Origin: Mesobacillus jeotgali
GTDB taxonomy: Bacteria; Bacillota; Bacilli; Bacillales; Cytobacillaceae
Direction of reading: 5' to 3'
Assembly: GCF_031759225.1 (NCBI RefSeq)
Contig: NZ_CP134494.1
Location: 3,780,501-3,844,500 of the forward strand
DNA: 64,000 bases
Shown here: positions 26,961-35,430 of the stretch, piece by piece
How the letters are laid out: the number at the start of each line of letters is the position of its first letter
Position numbering within the stretch: the stretch's first letter is position 1
Notes under the pieces: generated by a model
Database searches by the model: none
What the model was told of the DNA's origin: nothing
What the model saw: only the letters and a program-made list of their open reading frames with translations
Translations under genes and position numbers: made by a program

Positions 26961-26982
26961 TTATGAACAAATTATTAACAAA
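26961..26982 (-). promoter_or_regulatory. Tandem 11-bp repeat upstream of htrA, WalR-box-like
   Basis: On the minus strand TTTGTTAATAA is followed directly by TTTGTTCATAA. This contains TGTTAA-N5-TGTTCA, 11 of 12 positions of the published WalR/YycF consensus TGTWAH-N5-TGTWAH. It lies about 50 bp upstream of the htrA start. The regulator assignment is inference. Confidence 0.45.
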
Positions 26983-27078
26983 CTGAGGCAAGGGTTTTAA
27001 AAGATTGGGAAGATTTTGCGGAAAGAGCGGAACGTGAATGAGGCAGCCCTCAAGGATCGAGGGGATAAACCAGACATT

Positions 27079-27117
27079 AAAAAAGCTGCAGGCGAATTTG
27101 CCTGCAGCTTCAAAAAA
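27079..27117 (-). terminator. Terminator of the riboflavin operon
   Basis: AAGCTGCAGGC / GCCTGCAGCTT with TTTTTT after it on the minus strand, just past the ribH stop. Confidence 0.92.
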
Positions 27118-27120
27118 TCA

Positions 27121-27591
27121 TTACATTTCAATACTCTTCATTAAATTCGCCATTTCAATCGCGGACACTGCCGCGTCCCAGCCTTTGTTGCCAGCTTTTG
27201 TGCCGGCGCGTTCGATTGCCTGTTCAATGGTATCTGTTGTTAGAACTCCGAAGATAACAGGAACTCCTGAATTCATTGCTGCAGCCGATACTCCTTTTGC
27301 TGTCTCGTTTGAGACATAATCAAAGTGCGGTGTGGATCCGCGGATGACTGTACCCAATGTGATGACTGCGTCGTACTTATTGCTTTTCGCCATTTTTTGT
27401 GCGACCAATGCGATTTCGAATGCCCCCGGTACCCAGGCAACATCGACATTGCCTTCCTCGACACCGTGCCTTTTCAATGCATCCTGTGCGCCGCCCAAAA
27501 GCTTGCTTGTGATGAATTCATTGAAACGCCCGACGACGATGCCGACTTTAAGACCCGTTCCTACTAAATTACCTTCAAAAGTTCTGTTCAT
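27121..27591 (-). CDS. ribH: 6,7-dimethyl-8-ribityllumazine synthase
   Basis: 156-residue lumazine synthase that condenses the RibA/RibD-derived pyrimidine with 3,4-dihydroxy-2-butanone 4-phosphate. Family motifs are [33 protein letters not shown] (substrate-binding PGA-E-P region), [15 protein letters not shown] with the catalytic His, and [16 protein letters not shown]. It forms 60-subunit capsids in Bacillus that enclose riboflavin synthase (family knowledge). Last gene of the ribD-ribE-ribBA-ribH operon under the FMN riboswitch. Confidence 0.97.
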   Translation of the reverse strand: MNRTFEGNLVGTGLKVGIVVGRFNEFITSKLLGGAQDALKRHGVEEGNVDVAWVPGAFEIALVAQKMAKSNKYDAVITLGTVIRGSTPHFDYVSNETAKGVSAAAMNSGVPVIFGVLTTDTIEQAIERAGTKAGNKGWDAAVSAIEMANLMKSIEM

Positions 27592-27612
27592 GTCCTATTC
27601 CTCCAATTAGAA

Positions 27613-28806
27613 TTAAAATTTAAGTAAATGTCCTAATTTACTATGCTTTGTTTTTAAATAATTCTCGTTTTCTGCCCTTGTTGGCATCTGAATTGGCACC
27701 CGGTCGACAACTTCCAGGTCATAACCCTTAAGGCCTTTGATTTTCCTTGGATTGTTGGTCAGCAACTTTAATTGCTTGATGCCAAGGTCTTTTAAAATTT
27801 GGGCGCCAATTCCGTATTCACGCAAGTCGGCTCCGAAGCCGAGCTTTTCATTGGCTTCTACGGTGTCATAACCCTCTTCCTGAAGCTTATACGCACGAAG
27901 CTTGTTCATCAGGCCGATGCCTCTGCCCTCCTGGCGCATATACAGAAGGACACCGCGACCTTCCTTATTGATCTGGCTCAATGCTGCATGAAGCTGCGGT
28001 CCGCAATCACAGCGGAAGGAACCAAACACATCTCCTGTCAGGCATTCAGAGTGTACCCTGACAAGAACTGGCTCTTCGGGGTCGATTTCTCCTTTTACAA
28101 GAGCGATATGTTCTTTATCATCTACAAGATTTGAATAGCCTACTGCTTTAAAAATACCGAATTCAGTAGGGAGATCGATCTCAACTTCTCTCTTAATCAA
28201 TCGGTCTTTTCGATTGCGATATTGAATGAGGTCTTTTATCGTGATCATTTTCAAATCGAACTGGTCAGCAATCTTGCGGAGCTCCGGAACTCGAGCCATT
28301 GTGCCATCTTCATTCATGATTTCACATATGACCCCGGCAGGCTTGGCACCGCTCATTTTAGCCAGATCGACTGCCGCCTCTGTATGGCCGGCTCTCCTTA
28401 ATACTCCGCCCTTCTTGGCAACAAGGGGAAAGATGTGGCCAGGCCTTTTAAAATCAGCTGCCTTTGACTCTGGATCCAGCATGCTCAATACAGTTGCTGA
28501 GCGCTCAAAAGTGGAAATCCCGGTTGTTGAATACTTATGGTCAATGCTCACGGTAAAAGCTGTGCCATGAGGGTCAGTATTCCGTGAAACCATTGGCATT
28601 AAGTCCAGCTTCTGGGCTAATTCCTGTTCAATCGGTACGCAAATCAATCCCCGGCCATGTGTTGCCATAAAATTGATGACATCCGGTGTCGCCTTTTCTG
28701 CCAAAGCGATGAAATCTCCTTCATTCTCACGGTCTTCATCGTCACAAACAATGACTACATTGCCCTGCATGAGTTCATATATAGCCTCTTCAATTGGATC
28801 AAACAT
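27613..28806 (-). CDS. ribBA: Bifunctional DHBP synthase / GTP cyclohydrolase II
   Basis: 397-residue fusion. The N-terminal RibB domain (about 1-200) makes 3,4-dihydroxy-2-butanone 4-phosphate and has [14 protein letters not shown] and [12 protein letters not shown]. The C-terminal RibA domain (about 205-397) opens GTP and carries the zinc-binding [17 protein letters not shown] cysteines, [10 protein letters not shown] and TNNPRKI. I use the ATG at 28806 ([14 protein letters not shown]), 6 nt from GAGGGTG; in-frame starts up to 15 bp further upstream overlap that site. Third gene of the riboflavin operon. Confidence 0.97.
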   Translation of the reverse strand: MFDPIEEAIYELMQGNVVIVCDDEDRENEGDFIALAEKATPDVINFMATHGRGLICVPIEQELAQKLDLMPMVSRNTDPHGTAFTVSIDHKYSTTGISTFERSATVLSMLDPESKAADFKRPGHIFPLVAKKGGVLRRAGHTEAAVDLAKMSGAKPAGVICEIMNEDGTMARVPELRKIADQFDLKMITIKDLIQYRNRKDRLIKREVEIDLPTEFGIFKAVGYSNLVDDKEHIALVKGEIDPEEPVLVRVHSECLTGDVFGSFRCDCGPQLHAALSQINKEGRGVLLYMRQEGRGIGLMNKLRAYKLQEEGYDTVEANEKLGFGADLREYGIGAQILKDLGIKQLKLLTNNPRKIKGLKGYDLEVVDRVPIQMPTRAENENYLKTKHSKLGHLLKF

Positions 28807-28817
28807 CTTCATCACCC

Positions 28818-29474
28818 TCACATAAACCCGTTATCCTCTAAGAACTGGGCTGTAATATTGTTGCCTCGTTTCGGAGCGGATCGAAACTGGTTGCTTAAAA
28901 AGTGCCCCACATATTTGCCGATCATGTCACATTCGATGTTGACGATATCTCCTGTATCCTTGAATCCTAAGACAGTATCTTTTAAAGTGAGCGGAATAAG
29001 CGATAGAGTCAAGCTGTCTTCGGATATTCCGAAAACAGTCAGACTCGTCCCGTCAACAGCGACAGAGCCTTTCATGATGACATATTTCAGCAACTCAGGG
29101 TCGACTTGAATTTCATAGTAAACTGCGTTCTCAATTTGCTTTTTCCCTTTGATGGTGCCGACTCCATCCACATGTCCGGCGACAAAGTGCCCCCCGAACC
29201 GGCCGCCAGCTGCCATCGCTCTTTCCAGGTTCACCTTTGAACCTCTTTTAACACTTTTTAAACTGGAAGCTTTGACCGTTTCCGGCATGACATCGACGGT
29301 AAACCTGTTTTCAGTAAAAGAGGTGACGGTCAAACATACCCCATTTACAGCAATACTGTCTCCGAGATGGACATCTGTCAGCACTTTTTTCGCGTCAACG
29401 GTGAGGACAAATGATTCGCCTCTATGCTGAATACTGGCGACTGTCCCGATTTCTTCAATAATCCCCGTAAACAT
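28818..29474 (-). CDS. ribE: Riboflavin synthase alpha chain
   Basis: 218-residue riboflavin synthase that dismutates two lumazine molecules to riboflavin and the pyrimidine precursor. It has two tandem beta-barrel repeats: the first begins [16 protein letters not shown] with the conserved [13 protein letters not shown], and the second has [13 protein letters not shown] and [14 protein letters not shown]-terminal helix permits trimer formation. The length matches the family. It is in operon order between ribD and ribBA, with short gaps on both sides (11-12 bp). Confidence 0.97.
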   Translation of the reverse strand: MFTGIIEEIGTVASIQHRGESFVLTVDAKKVLTDVHLGDSIAVNGVCLTVTSFTENRFTVDVMPETVKASSLKSVKRGSKVNLERAMAAGGRFGGHFVAGHVDGVGTIKGKKQIENAVYYEIQVDPELLKYVIMKGSVAVDGTSLTVFGISEDSLTLSLIPLTLKDTVLGFKDTGDIVNIECDMIGKYVGHFLSNQFRSAPKRGNNITAQFLEDNGFM

Positions 29475-29486
29475 ACAAACCTCCTT

Positions 29487-30569
29487 TTAAACCGGCTCGG
29501 CAATGATTCGGATATCCTGGCCAATTTGTTTTACATCTATGATTTTTAAAGAAACTGTTTCCTCAAGCCGGGCAATGCCTTCGCCTCCGTAGGAAGTCGG
29601 AGCATCTTTTCCGCCGAGCAGCTTTGGAGCGATATAGGCGACTACTTGCTGAAAGGCCTTCTCTTTTAAGAAACTGCCATGTATCTCGGCCCCGCCTTCT
29701 ACGTAGACAGAAGTGATGCCCCTGTCTCCCAGTTGATTCAGCATATCCACAATTCCTATTTTCGCAGTTTCCAGCTTGATGATTTCAATGCCACGTTCTG
29801 AAAATTGCCTTTCCCTTTCAGGCTCGACGTCTGCCCCAGTCACTATGATGGTGTCAGCAGCCTGGTCAGTGACAATTCTCGATTCCAGAGGTGTTCTGAG
29901 GGTGGTATCCAAAATCACGCGGATGGGGTTTATCCCTCCAGCTTCAAGCCTTGTCGTCAGGCTGGGATTATCTTTAATGACGGTGTTGACACCCACAAGA
30001 ATGGCATCATGTGAATGGCGGAAATGATGGACATCCTTTCTTGCTTCTTCCCCGGTGATCCATTTACTCTCCCCGGTCACCGTTGCAATTTTTCCGTCCA
30101 GGCTGGTGGCAGATTTCAACGTAACATAGGGTAAGCCAGTGCTTATGTAATGGAAAAACACTTTATTCAGCGCTTTTGCTTCTTCCTCCATTAGGCCAAC
30201 TTCAACCTCAATGCCAGCGTCCCGCATCTTCTTGATCCCTGTTCCGCCAACAAGAGGATTCGGATCAAATGATGCGACAAACACTTTCTTGATGCCTGAC
30301 TCAATGACCAGATTCGCGCACGGCGGCGTCTTGCCGAAGTGGCTGCATGGCTCAAGAGTAACGTATAAGGTGGCATCACTCGCCTTATCTCCCGCCATTG
30401 ATATCGCATGCACCTCAGCATGGTGCTCTCCCGCCTTCAAATGGGCACCCATCCCAATGATCTGTCCGTCTTTTACAAGAACAGCGCCAACTCGGGGGTT
30501 GGGGGATGTTTGGCCCTCCGTCGCCCTGGCGAGATTGATGGCTAAGGACATATAATCCTGATCGTTCAC
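29487..30569 (-). CDS. ribD: Bifunctional pyrimidine deaminase/reductase
   Basis: 360-residue riboflavin-pathway enzyme starting at a GTG with the site GGAGGAG. The N-terminal deaminase (about 1-145) carries the zinc site HAEVHAI and the paired cysteines in TLEPCSHFGKTPPCANLVI. The C-terminal NADPH-dependent reductase (about 146-360) shows LKSATSLDGKIAT, GVNTVIKDNPSLTTR and YVEGGAEIHGSFL. It carries out the second and third steps after GTP opening. First gene of the operon, right after the FMN riboswitch and its terminator. Confidence 0.97.
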   Translation of the reverse strand: MNDQDYMSLAINLARATEGQTSPNPRVGAVLVKDGQIIGMGAHLKAGEHHAEVHAISMAGDKASDATLYVTLEPCSHFGKTPPCANLVIESGIKKVFVASFDPNPLVGGTGIKKMRDAGIEVEVGLMEEEAKALNKVFFHYISTGLPYVTLKSATSLDGKIATVTGESKWITGEEARKDVHHFRHSHDAILVGVNTVIKDNPSLTTRLEAGGINPIRVILDTTLRTPLESRIVTDQAADTIIVTGADVEPERERQFSERGIEIIKLETAKIGIVDMLNQLGDRGITSVYVEGGAEIHGSFLKEKAFQQVVAYIAPKLLGGKDAPTSYGGEGIARLEETVSLKIIDVKQIGQDIRIIAEPV

Positions 30570-30605
30570 CTGTATCTCCTCCTCCCTTTTTACAATAATT
30601 CACAA

Positions 30606-30645
30606 AAATAAAAGGACCCCGAAACAAAATTGCTTCGGGGTCCTA
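30606..30645 (-). terminator. Riboswitch-controlled terminator of the rib operon
   Basis: AGGACCCCGAA...TTCGGGGTCCT followed by TTTTATTTTT on the minus strand, between the FMN aptamer and ribD. This is the expression platform that stops transcription when FMN is bound. Confidence 0.93.
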
Positions 30646-30717
30646 AAAAAGGGCAATACCAAACTAGAGGGTTAAAAAAGGGCATACTGGTCCCATTTTC
30701 TTAATCCTCGTTTTTTT

Positions 30718-30853
30718 CCTTCTCCCATCCAGACTTTAACTGTCGGCCCTGGAGTTTCACCAGATCCACCGTTTAACAAATGTTAACCGGGTCACGGACT
30801 AAGAAGCATCGCTTCATCACCGCCGGTTGGGAATTTCACCCGACCCCGAAGGA
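30718..30853 (-). ncRNA. FMN riboswitch (RFN element)
   Basis: Minus-strand leader with the conserved RFN blocks: CCTTCGGGGTCGGGTGAAAT at the 5' end, CCCAACCGGCGGTGAT, then AGTCCGTGACCC, GGTGGATCTGGTGAAACTCC and GGGCCGACAGTTAAAGTCTG. The 5' and 3' ends pair through CCTTC/GAAGG-type ends. FMN binding terminates transcription of ribD-ribE-ribBA-ribH. Spacing, order and the following terminator are fully typical. Confidence 0.97.
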
Positions 30854-30871
30854 ATATATTAAGTTAGTGTC

Positions 30872-30877
30872 ATTATA
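30872..30877 (-). promoter_or_regulatory. -10 box of the riboflavin operon
   Basis: TATAAT on the minus strand about 20 bp upstream of the aptamer. The -35 region is weak (TTTCTA at 17-bp spacing). Confidence 0.55.
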
Positions 30878-30913
30878 CGCAACATGTCTTTAAATAGAAA
30901 ACAAAACGGCCTG

Positions 30914-31255
30914 TTATTTTTTCATCAACTTCTCAATCGTAGTCAATAGTTCATCAACTACTTCATTGTCGCCTTCCTGAATTCTTTCCACAATGCAGGA
31001 TTTCATATGGCCTTCGAGGAGAAGTTTCGCCACGCTGTTCAAGGCTGCCTGCGTCGCGGAAATTTGCGTGATCACATCATCGCAGTACGTGTCTCTCTCA
31101 ATCAGGCCTTTAATGCCCCGAATCTGTCCTTCTATCCGATTCAATCTTGTCACGAGATTCTTTTTCGTTTTTTCAGAGTGATGGCTCTTTCTTTCTGATG
31201 AGCAACAGCTGTCGCCACATTCAGACAGGTTCACTTCGGGCTCTAATACGTCCAT
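30914..31255 (-). CDS. csoR: CsoR-family metal-sensing repressor
   Basis: 113-residue all-helical repressor. The DUF156 core is LVTRLNRIEGQIRGIKGLIERDTYCDD...EGHMKSCIVERI. The ligand set Cys58, His83 and Cys87 matches copper(I)-sensing CsoR rather than the persulfide sensor CstR, which lacks the histidine. An unusual N-terminal extension of about 30 residues has three more cysteines (SECGDSCCSSE) and several histidines. No copA or copZ gene is adjacent, so the targets are elsewhere or only itself. A CsoR-type operator lies upstream. Confidence 0.85.
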   Translation of the reverse strand: MDVLEPEVNLSECGDSCCSSERKSHHSEKTKKNLVTRLNRIEGQIRGIKGLIERDTYCDDVITQISATQAALNSVAKLLLEGHMKSCIVERIQEGDNEVVDELLTTIEKLMKK

Positions 31256-31293
31256 CTAAAAACCCCCTTTTATCTTATAAACTTATTTTATCA

Positions 31294-31308
31294 TACCCCC
31301 TAATAGTA
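31294..31308 (-). promoter_or_regulatory. Putative CsoR operator
   Basis: TACTATTAGGGGGTA, a TAC-N9-GTA pseudo-palindrome with a G-tract as in known CsoR sites, about 40 bp upstream of the csoR start. Suggests autoregulation. Confidence 0.5.
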
Positions 31309-31329
31309 CCTTACATAATATTCTTGGAA

Positions 31330-31360
31330 AAACAAAATACACCCCGCGGGTCAGGGTGTA
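31330..31360 (-). terminator. Terminator of the 64-residue membrane protein gene
   Basis: TACACCC...CGGGGTGTA followed by TTTTGTTTTT on the minus strand, 13 bp past the stop. Confidence 0.75.
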
Positions 31361-31372
31361 GGAAATGACATT

Positions 31373-31567
31373 TTAAATATTTTCACTCCTTGATTGTGAA
31401 ATCAATAGGAGCTCTCTCGAAATCCCTGCCGCAAACAGGCTGCCTGCGAGAAGCGCCAGTGTTCCGTACAAAGGGTCAGTCACCTTTGAAAAAATCAGTT
31501 GGGCATAGAAGTAAAATCCTGCTCCGATGGCTAGAATGAGTAAGGTATTCAAAAAGTATCGGTACAT
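31373..31567 (-). CDS. Small two-helix membrane protein
   Basis: 64-residue protein with two hydrophobic helices (about 5-27 and 34-54) joined by the short loop SKVTDPLYG, and a polar C-terminal tail. A clean ribosome site (GGAGGG) and a terminator on its far side support it as a real gene. I do not recognise the family. It is divergent from the carboxypeptidase gene and may share its promoter region, but nothing ties them functionally. Confidence 0.65.
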   Translation of the reverse strand: MYRYFLNTLLILAIGAGFYFYAQLIFSKVTDPLYGTLALLAGSLFAAGISRELLLISQSRSENI

Positions 31568-31660
31568 TTTTTTCCCTCCTGAACCTTATATTAATTAAAA
31601 CATTATCATAGACTCTATTAATTGGTAATTGGGAAATTTCCTGTCGAATACAGTTGAGAA

Positions 31661-33160
31661 ATGAAAGGAATGAACAAAAAATTGAAACAAAAAACTACAA
31701 TAATTACACTTTTACCGCTTGTTATCATCTTAGCCATCATTCCATTTTTCCATACAGAGGAACCGCCAGCCAGAGCTATCGAGCCTGCTGGGGAGCTATC
31801 AGCAGAAATAAGGAAACTGTTAGATAATGAGCCAGTACTTGATGGAGCTTTGGCGGGGATCAGCATCAGGTCTGCAGATGGCGGAAAGCTGCTGTATGAG
31901 CAGAATGCTGACACCCGAATGCAGCCAGCCTCTGTGCTGAAATTGTTCACGGCCGCAGCAGCTCTTTCAGTTTTAGGAGAAGAATACCGGTTTACGACGG
32001 AAGTTTTGGCAGATGGAAAAGTTAACGGCGGAACGCTTGAAGGAGACCTGTTTTTAAAAGGGATGGGTGATCCGACCTTGTTGAAGGAAGATTTTGAAGA
32101 GATGGCAAAGAGACTAAAGAGTAAAGGAATCCATAAGGTTACCGGCGATATCGTGACTGATGATAGCTGGTATGATGAAGTCCGTCATTCAGAGGATCTA
32201 ACCTGGAATGACGAGCATCAATATTATGGCGCCCAGGTTTCCGCGCTAACCTCTTCGCCAAATCGCGATTTTGATGCAGGCACTGTCATTGTCAATATTT
32301 TACCAGGCAAAAAAGGAACAGGAGCGGTGATTTCACTTGAGCCTGATACTGATTATGTCACAATCATCAATGAATCGGTAACTGTGGATTCCCAAGGGAA
32401 ACAGGATATTCAAATCGAACGTGAACACGGGACGAACACCATCGGGATAACAGGGTCCATTCCTGCTGATTCAAACAAATTGAGGGAATGGGTCGCCGTC
32501 TGGGAGCCCTCCTTGTATGCAGGAAGTATTTTTAAAAAATCACTAGAAGAACAAGGGATAATAGCAGTTGGGAAAATTAGAACAGGGGCTGCAACCGACA
32601 CCATGGCCAGTTTAATTTCTCATAAATCGATGCCACTTGCGGAACTGATGATCCCCTTCATGAAATTAAGCAATAACGGCCATGCCGAAGTGCTTGTGAA
32701 GGAAATGGGAAAGGTCGTTCATGGTGAAGGCAGCTGGGAAAAAGGGCTTGAGGTGATGGACGTTGCCCTTGGGGAAATGGGCATTGACACGAGCGGACTT
32801 GTATTGCGGGACGGTTCCGGAATCTCTCACGCAAACCTCATACCAGCGAACGAAGTTAGTAAACTGCTATATCAGGCCCAAAAAGAGGAATGGTTCCCTG
32901 CATTCGAGCACTCACTTCCGGTTGCCGGGGAAGAGGACAGGATGGTGGGCGGAACAATGCGCAACAGGCTGAGAGATGAGCAACTGAAGGATCGTGTGGC
33001 CGCCAAAACAGGCACACTAACAGGCGTAAGCACCCTGGCCGGCTACGTCAAAACAAGCCGCGGCGAAACGCTTATTTTTACCATTATGCTGAATAACCTG
33101 CTGGACGATCGAGAAGGCAGGAAAGTGGAAGATGACATTGTTAGGTTACTTGCAAGGTAA
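31661..33160 (+). CDS. D-alanyl-D-alanine carboxypeptidase/endopeptidase (PBP4 type, S13)
   Basis: 499-residue exported penicillin-binding protein. An N-terminal membrane helix or signal (about 12-30) is followed by the active-site motif PASVLKLFTAAAAL (S-x-x-K, about residue 90), a long inserted domain (about 120-310), then SNNGHAEVLVKEM (S-x-N) and AAKTGTLTGVSTLAGY (K-T-G). This is the S13 class of Bacillus DacC and E. coli DacB, which trims or cleaves peptidoglycan peptides outside the membrane. A cysteine is absent from the lipobox region. The 53-bp array starts just after its stop. Confidence 0.93.
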   Translation: MKGMNKKLKQKTTIITLLPLVIILAIIPFFHTEEPPARAIEPAGELSAEIRKLLDNEPVLDGALAGISIRSADGGKLLYEQNADTRMQPASVLKLFTAAAALSVLGEEYRFTTEVLADGKVNGGTLEGDLFLKGMGDPTLLKEDFEEMAKRLKSKGIHKVTGDIVTDDSWYDEVRHSEDLTWNDEHQYYGAQVSALTSSPNRDFDAGTVIVNILPGKKGTGAVISLEPDTDYVTIINESVTVDSQGKQDIQIEREHGTNTIGITGSIPADSNKLREWVAVWEPSLYAGSIFKKSLEEQGIIAVGKIRTGAATDTMASLISHKSMPLAELMIPFMKLSNNGHAEVLVKEMGKVVHGEGSWEKGLEVMDVALGEMGIDTSGLVLRDGSGISHANLIPANEVSKLLYQAQKEEWFPAFEHSLPVAGEEDRMVGGTMRNRLRDEQLKDRVAAKTGTLTGVSTLAGYVKTSRGETLIFTIMLNNLLDDREGRKVEDDIVRLLAR

Positions 33161-33175
33161 CCCTTGTAAAAATTA

Positions 33176-33648
33176 CGGGGCCCTTATGTAGGTGTATTGA
33201 GATGCGTAAGGGTACACTTAGCTCTGAAATGTGCCCTTATGTTGGTGTAATAGGAAGCATAAAGGTACATTTTGCTTTGGAATGTAACCTTATGTAGGTG
33301 TAATAGGAAGCATAAAGGTACATTTTGCTTTGGAATGTAACCTTATATAGGTGTATCGCGATGCATAAGGCTACATTTTGCTTTGGAATGTGCCCTTATG
33401 TAGGTGTATCGTGATGCATTAGGGTACATTTTGCTTTGGAATGTGCCCTTATGTAGGTGTATCGTGATGCATAAGGGTACATTTTGCTTTGGAATGTACC
33501 CTTATGTAGGTGTATCGCGATGCATAAGGGTACATTTTGCTTTGGAATGTGCCCTTATGTAGGTGTATCGTGATGCATTAGGGTACATTTTGCTTTGGAA
33601 TGTGCCCTTATGTAGGTGTATCGCGATGCATAAGGGTACATTTAACCT
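33176..33648. repeat. 53-bp-period hairpin array, copy B (nine units)
   Basis: The CCTTAT arm starts at 33182, 33235, 33288, 33341, 33394, 33447, 33500, 33553 and 33606, exactly 53 bp apart each time. Each unit has arms ATAAGGGTACATT and AATGTRCCCTTAT around a 9-nt loop TTGCTTTGG, joined to the next by an 18-bp spacer like GTAGGTGTATCGTGATGC. Units two and three are near-identical to each other and differ from the rest, suggesting recent local duplication. The array ends with the half-unit ATAAGGGTACATTTAACC, the same end as the array at 12911-13150. It fills the gap between the convergent carboxypeptidase and NERD genes. Confidence 0.96.
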
Positions 33649-33696
33649 TGAAATGGCTTTTTGATTCGAATCCCTAAGGACACTTTTTTACGTGCT

Positions 33697-34635
33697 TTAC
33701 TCTATTATCAGGTAACCCTCTTTATTTTCTTTTATTGTATAGTGAGCACCACGACCACAGCCGCTCAATGTAAAGTCATCTAAGAGAATGTTCCTGATGG
33801 CTTTTTTCGTTTTAATCGATTTGCTCCATTCATGAATCTTACTGAGTGTTAACACTTCTCCCGGAAAAAGTAATTGGAGCTCTCTGACACTTCTCAATAC
33901 TGCCTCATGGATGTTTTCCCGTTTCCCGCAACTAATGCATATTAATGTTTTTCTGGTAACTATAGTATTCACAGTATGACAATGGGAACAGGCCATTCCC
34001 TTCTTCAAACTCTCGAAACTATATTCTGGGAGCCTTTTATACGGTGAATCTTGGGAATGCAGGGTAAGCAGCCGTTCTGCTAGATTATTGTGGGTATTTT
34101 TTATTGGGGCAGTTTGTTTTTGCAGGTTTTTAAGAAGTCTTGGAATCTGGTTAGGAAAAACAATTGGTAGATTACGTGGAGCTTGATAGAGGTAAAAGTT
34201 TGGGTTCACGAAGACTAGAGTTGATTCGATATTAATGTTGAATCCAAGGTCTCGTACCATCCTTCGCAGGAGAGACTCTGCTCTTTCCATTTGTTGCAGA
34301 GGATTCTTGATTTCTACTCCATTGTTGGTATACCACCGATCACCTTCAATAAAGTAATCGCCTTCGAAGTACTTCACTTCGAACAAATGGATGATCTTGG
34401 AGATGAAGAGGGAATCGATTTGAAATTTTGTATTTCCATATTCAAGGAGCAGATCATTCACAACCAGGTAGCCTTTTTCTACCTCCTCCATCCAGCGATC
34501 AAAAATCACTTCTCCTTCATAGCCTTTTTCCAGGTATTGATAGTTACTGTATTCTTTCGAAGACAGGGTCATTCGAGCATTCAGCATTCTCAAGATCTGC
34601 AGCTCCAAGGATTCAACACGCGATTTTACTATCAA
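33697..34635 (-). CDS. NERD-domain nuclease-related protein with zinc ribbon
   Basis: 312-residue protein. I read the start as TTG at 34635 (MIVKSRVESLELQ), 8 nt from GGAGG; an ATG 15 bp upstream overlaps that site. The NERD domain (about 35-150) shows EKGYEGEVIFDRW, then FQIDSLFIS and IHLFEVKYFEGDYF, i.e. the E...D...E-x-K pattern of restriction-like nucleases. A C-terminal zinc ribbon follows (CSHCHTVN...LICISCGKR) and then a helical region. Proteins of this kind are widespread in Bacillus, with unproven DNA-processing roles. No partner genes nearby. Confidence 0.85.
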   Translation of the reverse strand: MIVKSRVESLELQILRMLNARMTLSSKEYSNYQYLEKGYEGEVIFDRWMEEVEKGYLVVNDLLLEYGNTKFQIDSLFISKIIHLFEVKYFEGDYFIEGDRWYTNNGVEIKNPLQQMERAESLLRRMVRDLGFNINIESTLVFVNPNFYLYQAPRNLPIVFPNQIPRLLKNLQKQTAPIKNTHNNLAERLLTLHSQDSPYKRLPEYSFESLKKGMACSHCHTVNTIVTRKTLICISCGKRENIHEAVLRSVRELQLLFPGEVLTLSKIHEWSKSIKTKKAIRNILLDDFTLSGCGRGAHYTIKENKEGYLIIE

Positions 34636-34745
34636 AAAGCATTCCTCCATTCGTTATGTATTGCAATTAAATAGTATGGGTTTTTCGAATACTTAACAAG
34701 CTTTTTATTTACCCCTATGCGTATAAGAAAAAATATACAATTGAG

Positions 34746-34784
34746 AAAAAGCCGTGCAGAATGAGAATCTGCACGGCTTTTTTC
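34746..34784. terminator. Terminator of the LysM/hydrolase gene
   Basis: AAAGCCGTGCAGA / TCTGCACGGCTTT, flanked by A- and T-runs, so potentially active in both directions. Confidence 0.9.
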
Positions 34785-34798
34785 GGTAGTTACCTATG

Positions 34799-34867
34799 GT
34801 TACTTAGCAAATCTATGATTTCAATTGTCCCAGTTACTTCGCGAATCTATGATTTCCAATTGTCACA
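34799..34867. repeat. 35-bp tandem duplication at the 3' end of the hydrolase gene
   Basis: Two adjacent copies of GTTACTTNGCRAATCTATGA plus 15 further bp (34799-34832, 34 bp after a 1-bp loss, and 34833-34867). The upstream-strand copy encodes the protein's last dozen residues and stop; the other lies beyond the stop and has three substitutions. Confidence 0.85.
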
Positions 34868-35430
34868 GTTACTTCTCTTGAGAATACCCACTTGCTCACT
34901 GCAGTCTTCGGGTTAAAGAAGAATAATGAGCCTTTGCCCTGTCCTCTGAAAGCTAGTGCTTCTTTTACGGCTTTCTTTGCTTCTGCGTCAGCTGGCTTGT
35001 TGATTGCGCCATTTTTTACAGGAGTGAAGGCGTAGTAGCCGTTTGACTTTTCATAGACAACTCCCTTTACTGTGTTAGGGAAGTCCGGGCTCGCTACTCT
35101 ATTCAAGACAACAGTTGCTACTGCTACTTTCCCTGCATATGGCTCGCCTTTTGCCTCAGCGTGGACCAGTCTTGCAAGCAAGTCCTGATCTGCAGCTGAA
35201 ACAGTTGCAGCCGGGATGGTCAACTTTTGTCCTGGATATAGTAGATTGCTAGTTCGATTGTTCGTTTTTTTCAATTCTGTCACAGGCACACCATATTTGC
35301 TAGCGATTCCCCACATTGTGTCTCCTGTTTTTACCTGGTAAGTTGCCGCTTCAGCAGCTGCTCCCATTGAAAATAGTGACAAGGATACCGCAGCTGTTAG
35401 CGCTGCCAATGTTTTTTTCATCTTTCTCAT
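34834..35430 (-). CDS. LysM-containing cell wall hydrolase (SleB/CwlJ type)
   Basis: 198-residue secreted protein. It has a signal peptide MKKTLAALTAAVSLSLF ending near AAAEAA, one LysM domain (about 30-73, YQVKTGDTMWGIASKYGVPV) for peptidoglycan or chitin-like binding, and a Hydrolase_2 domain (about 80-198) with LLARLVHAEAKGEPYAGKVA, the catalytic Glu region of SleB-like lytic enzymes, and SLFFFNPKTA. The family includes germination-specific enzymes and the vegetative YkvT. The start used has GGGAGG at 8 nt. Confidence 0.92.
   Translation of the reverse strand: MRKMKKTLAALTAAVSLSLFSMGAAAEAATYQVKTGDTMWGIASKYGVPVTELKKTNNRTSNLLYPGQKLTIPAATVSAADQDLLARLVHAEAKGEPYAGKVAVATVVLNRVASPDFPNTVKGVVYEKSNGYYAFTPVKNGAINKPADAEAKKAVKEALAFRGQGKGSLFFFNPKTAVSKWVFSREVTVTIGNHRFAK

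Noticed and set aside
31618..31950. 110-codon ORF opposite the carboxypeptidase gene start
   Set aside because: Antisense shadow of a well-supported gene; serine-rich low-quality translation, no ribosome site.
33176..33648. CRISPR array
   Set aside because: The units repeat over their full 53 bp including the spacers, arms are palindromic, and no cas genes are near. There are no unique spacers.
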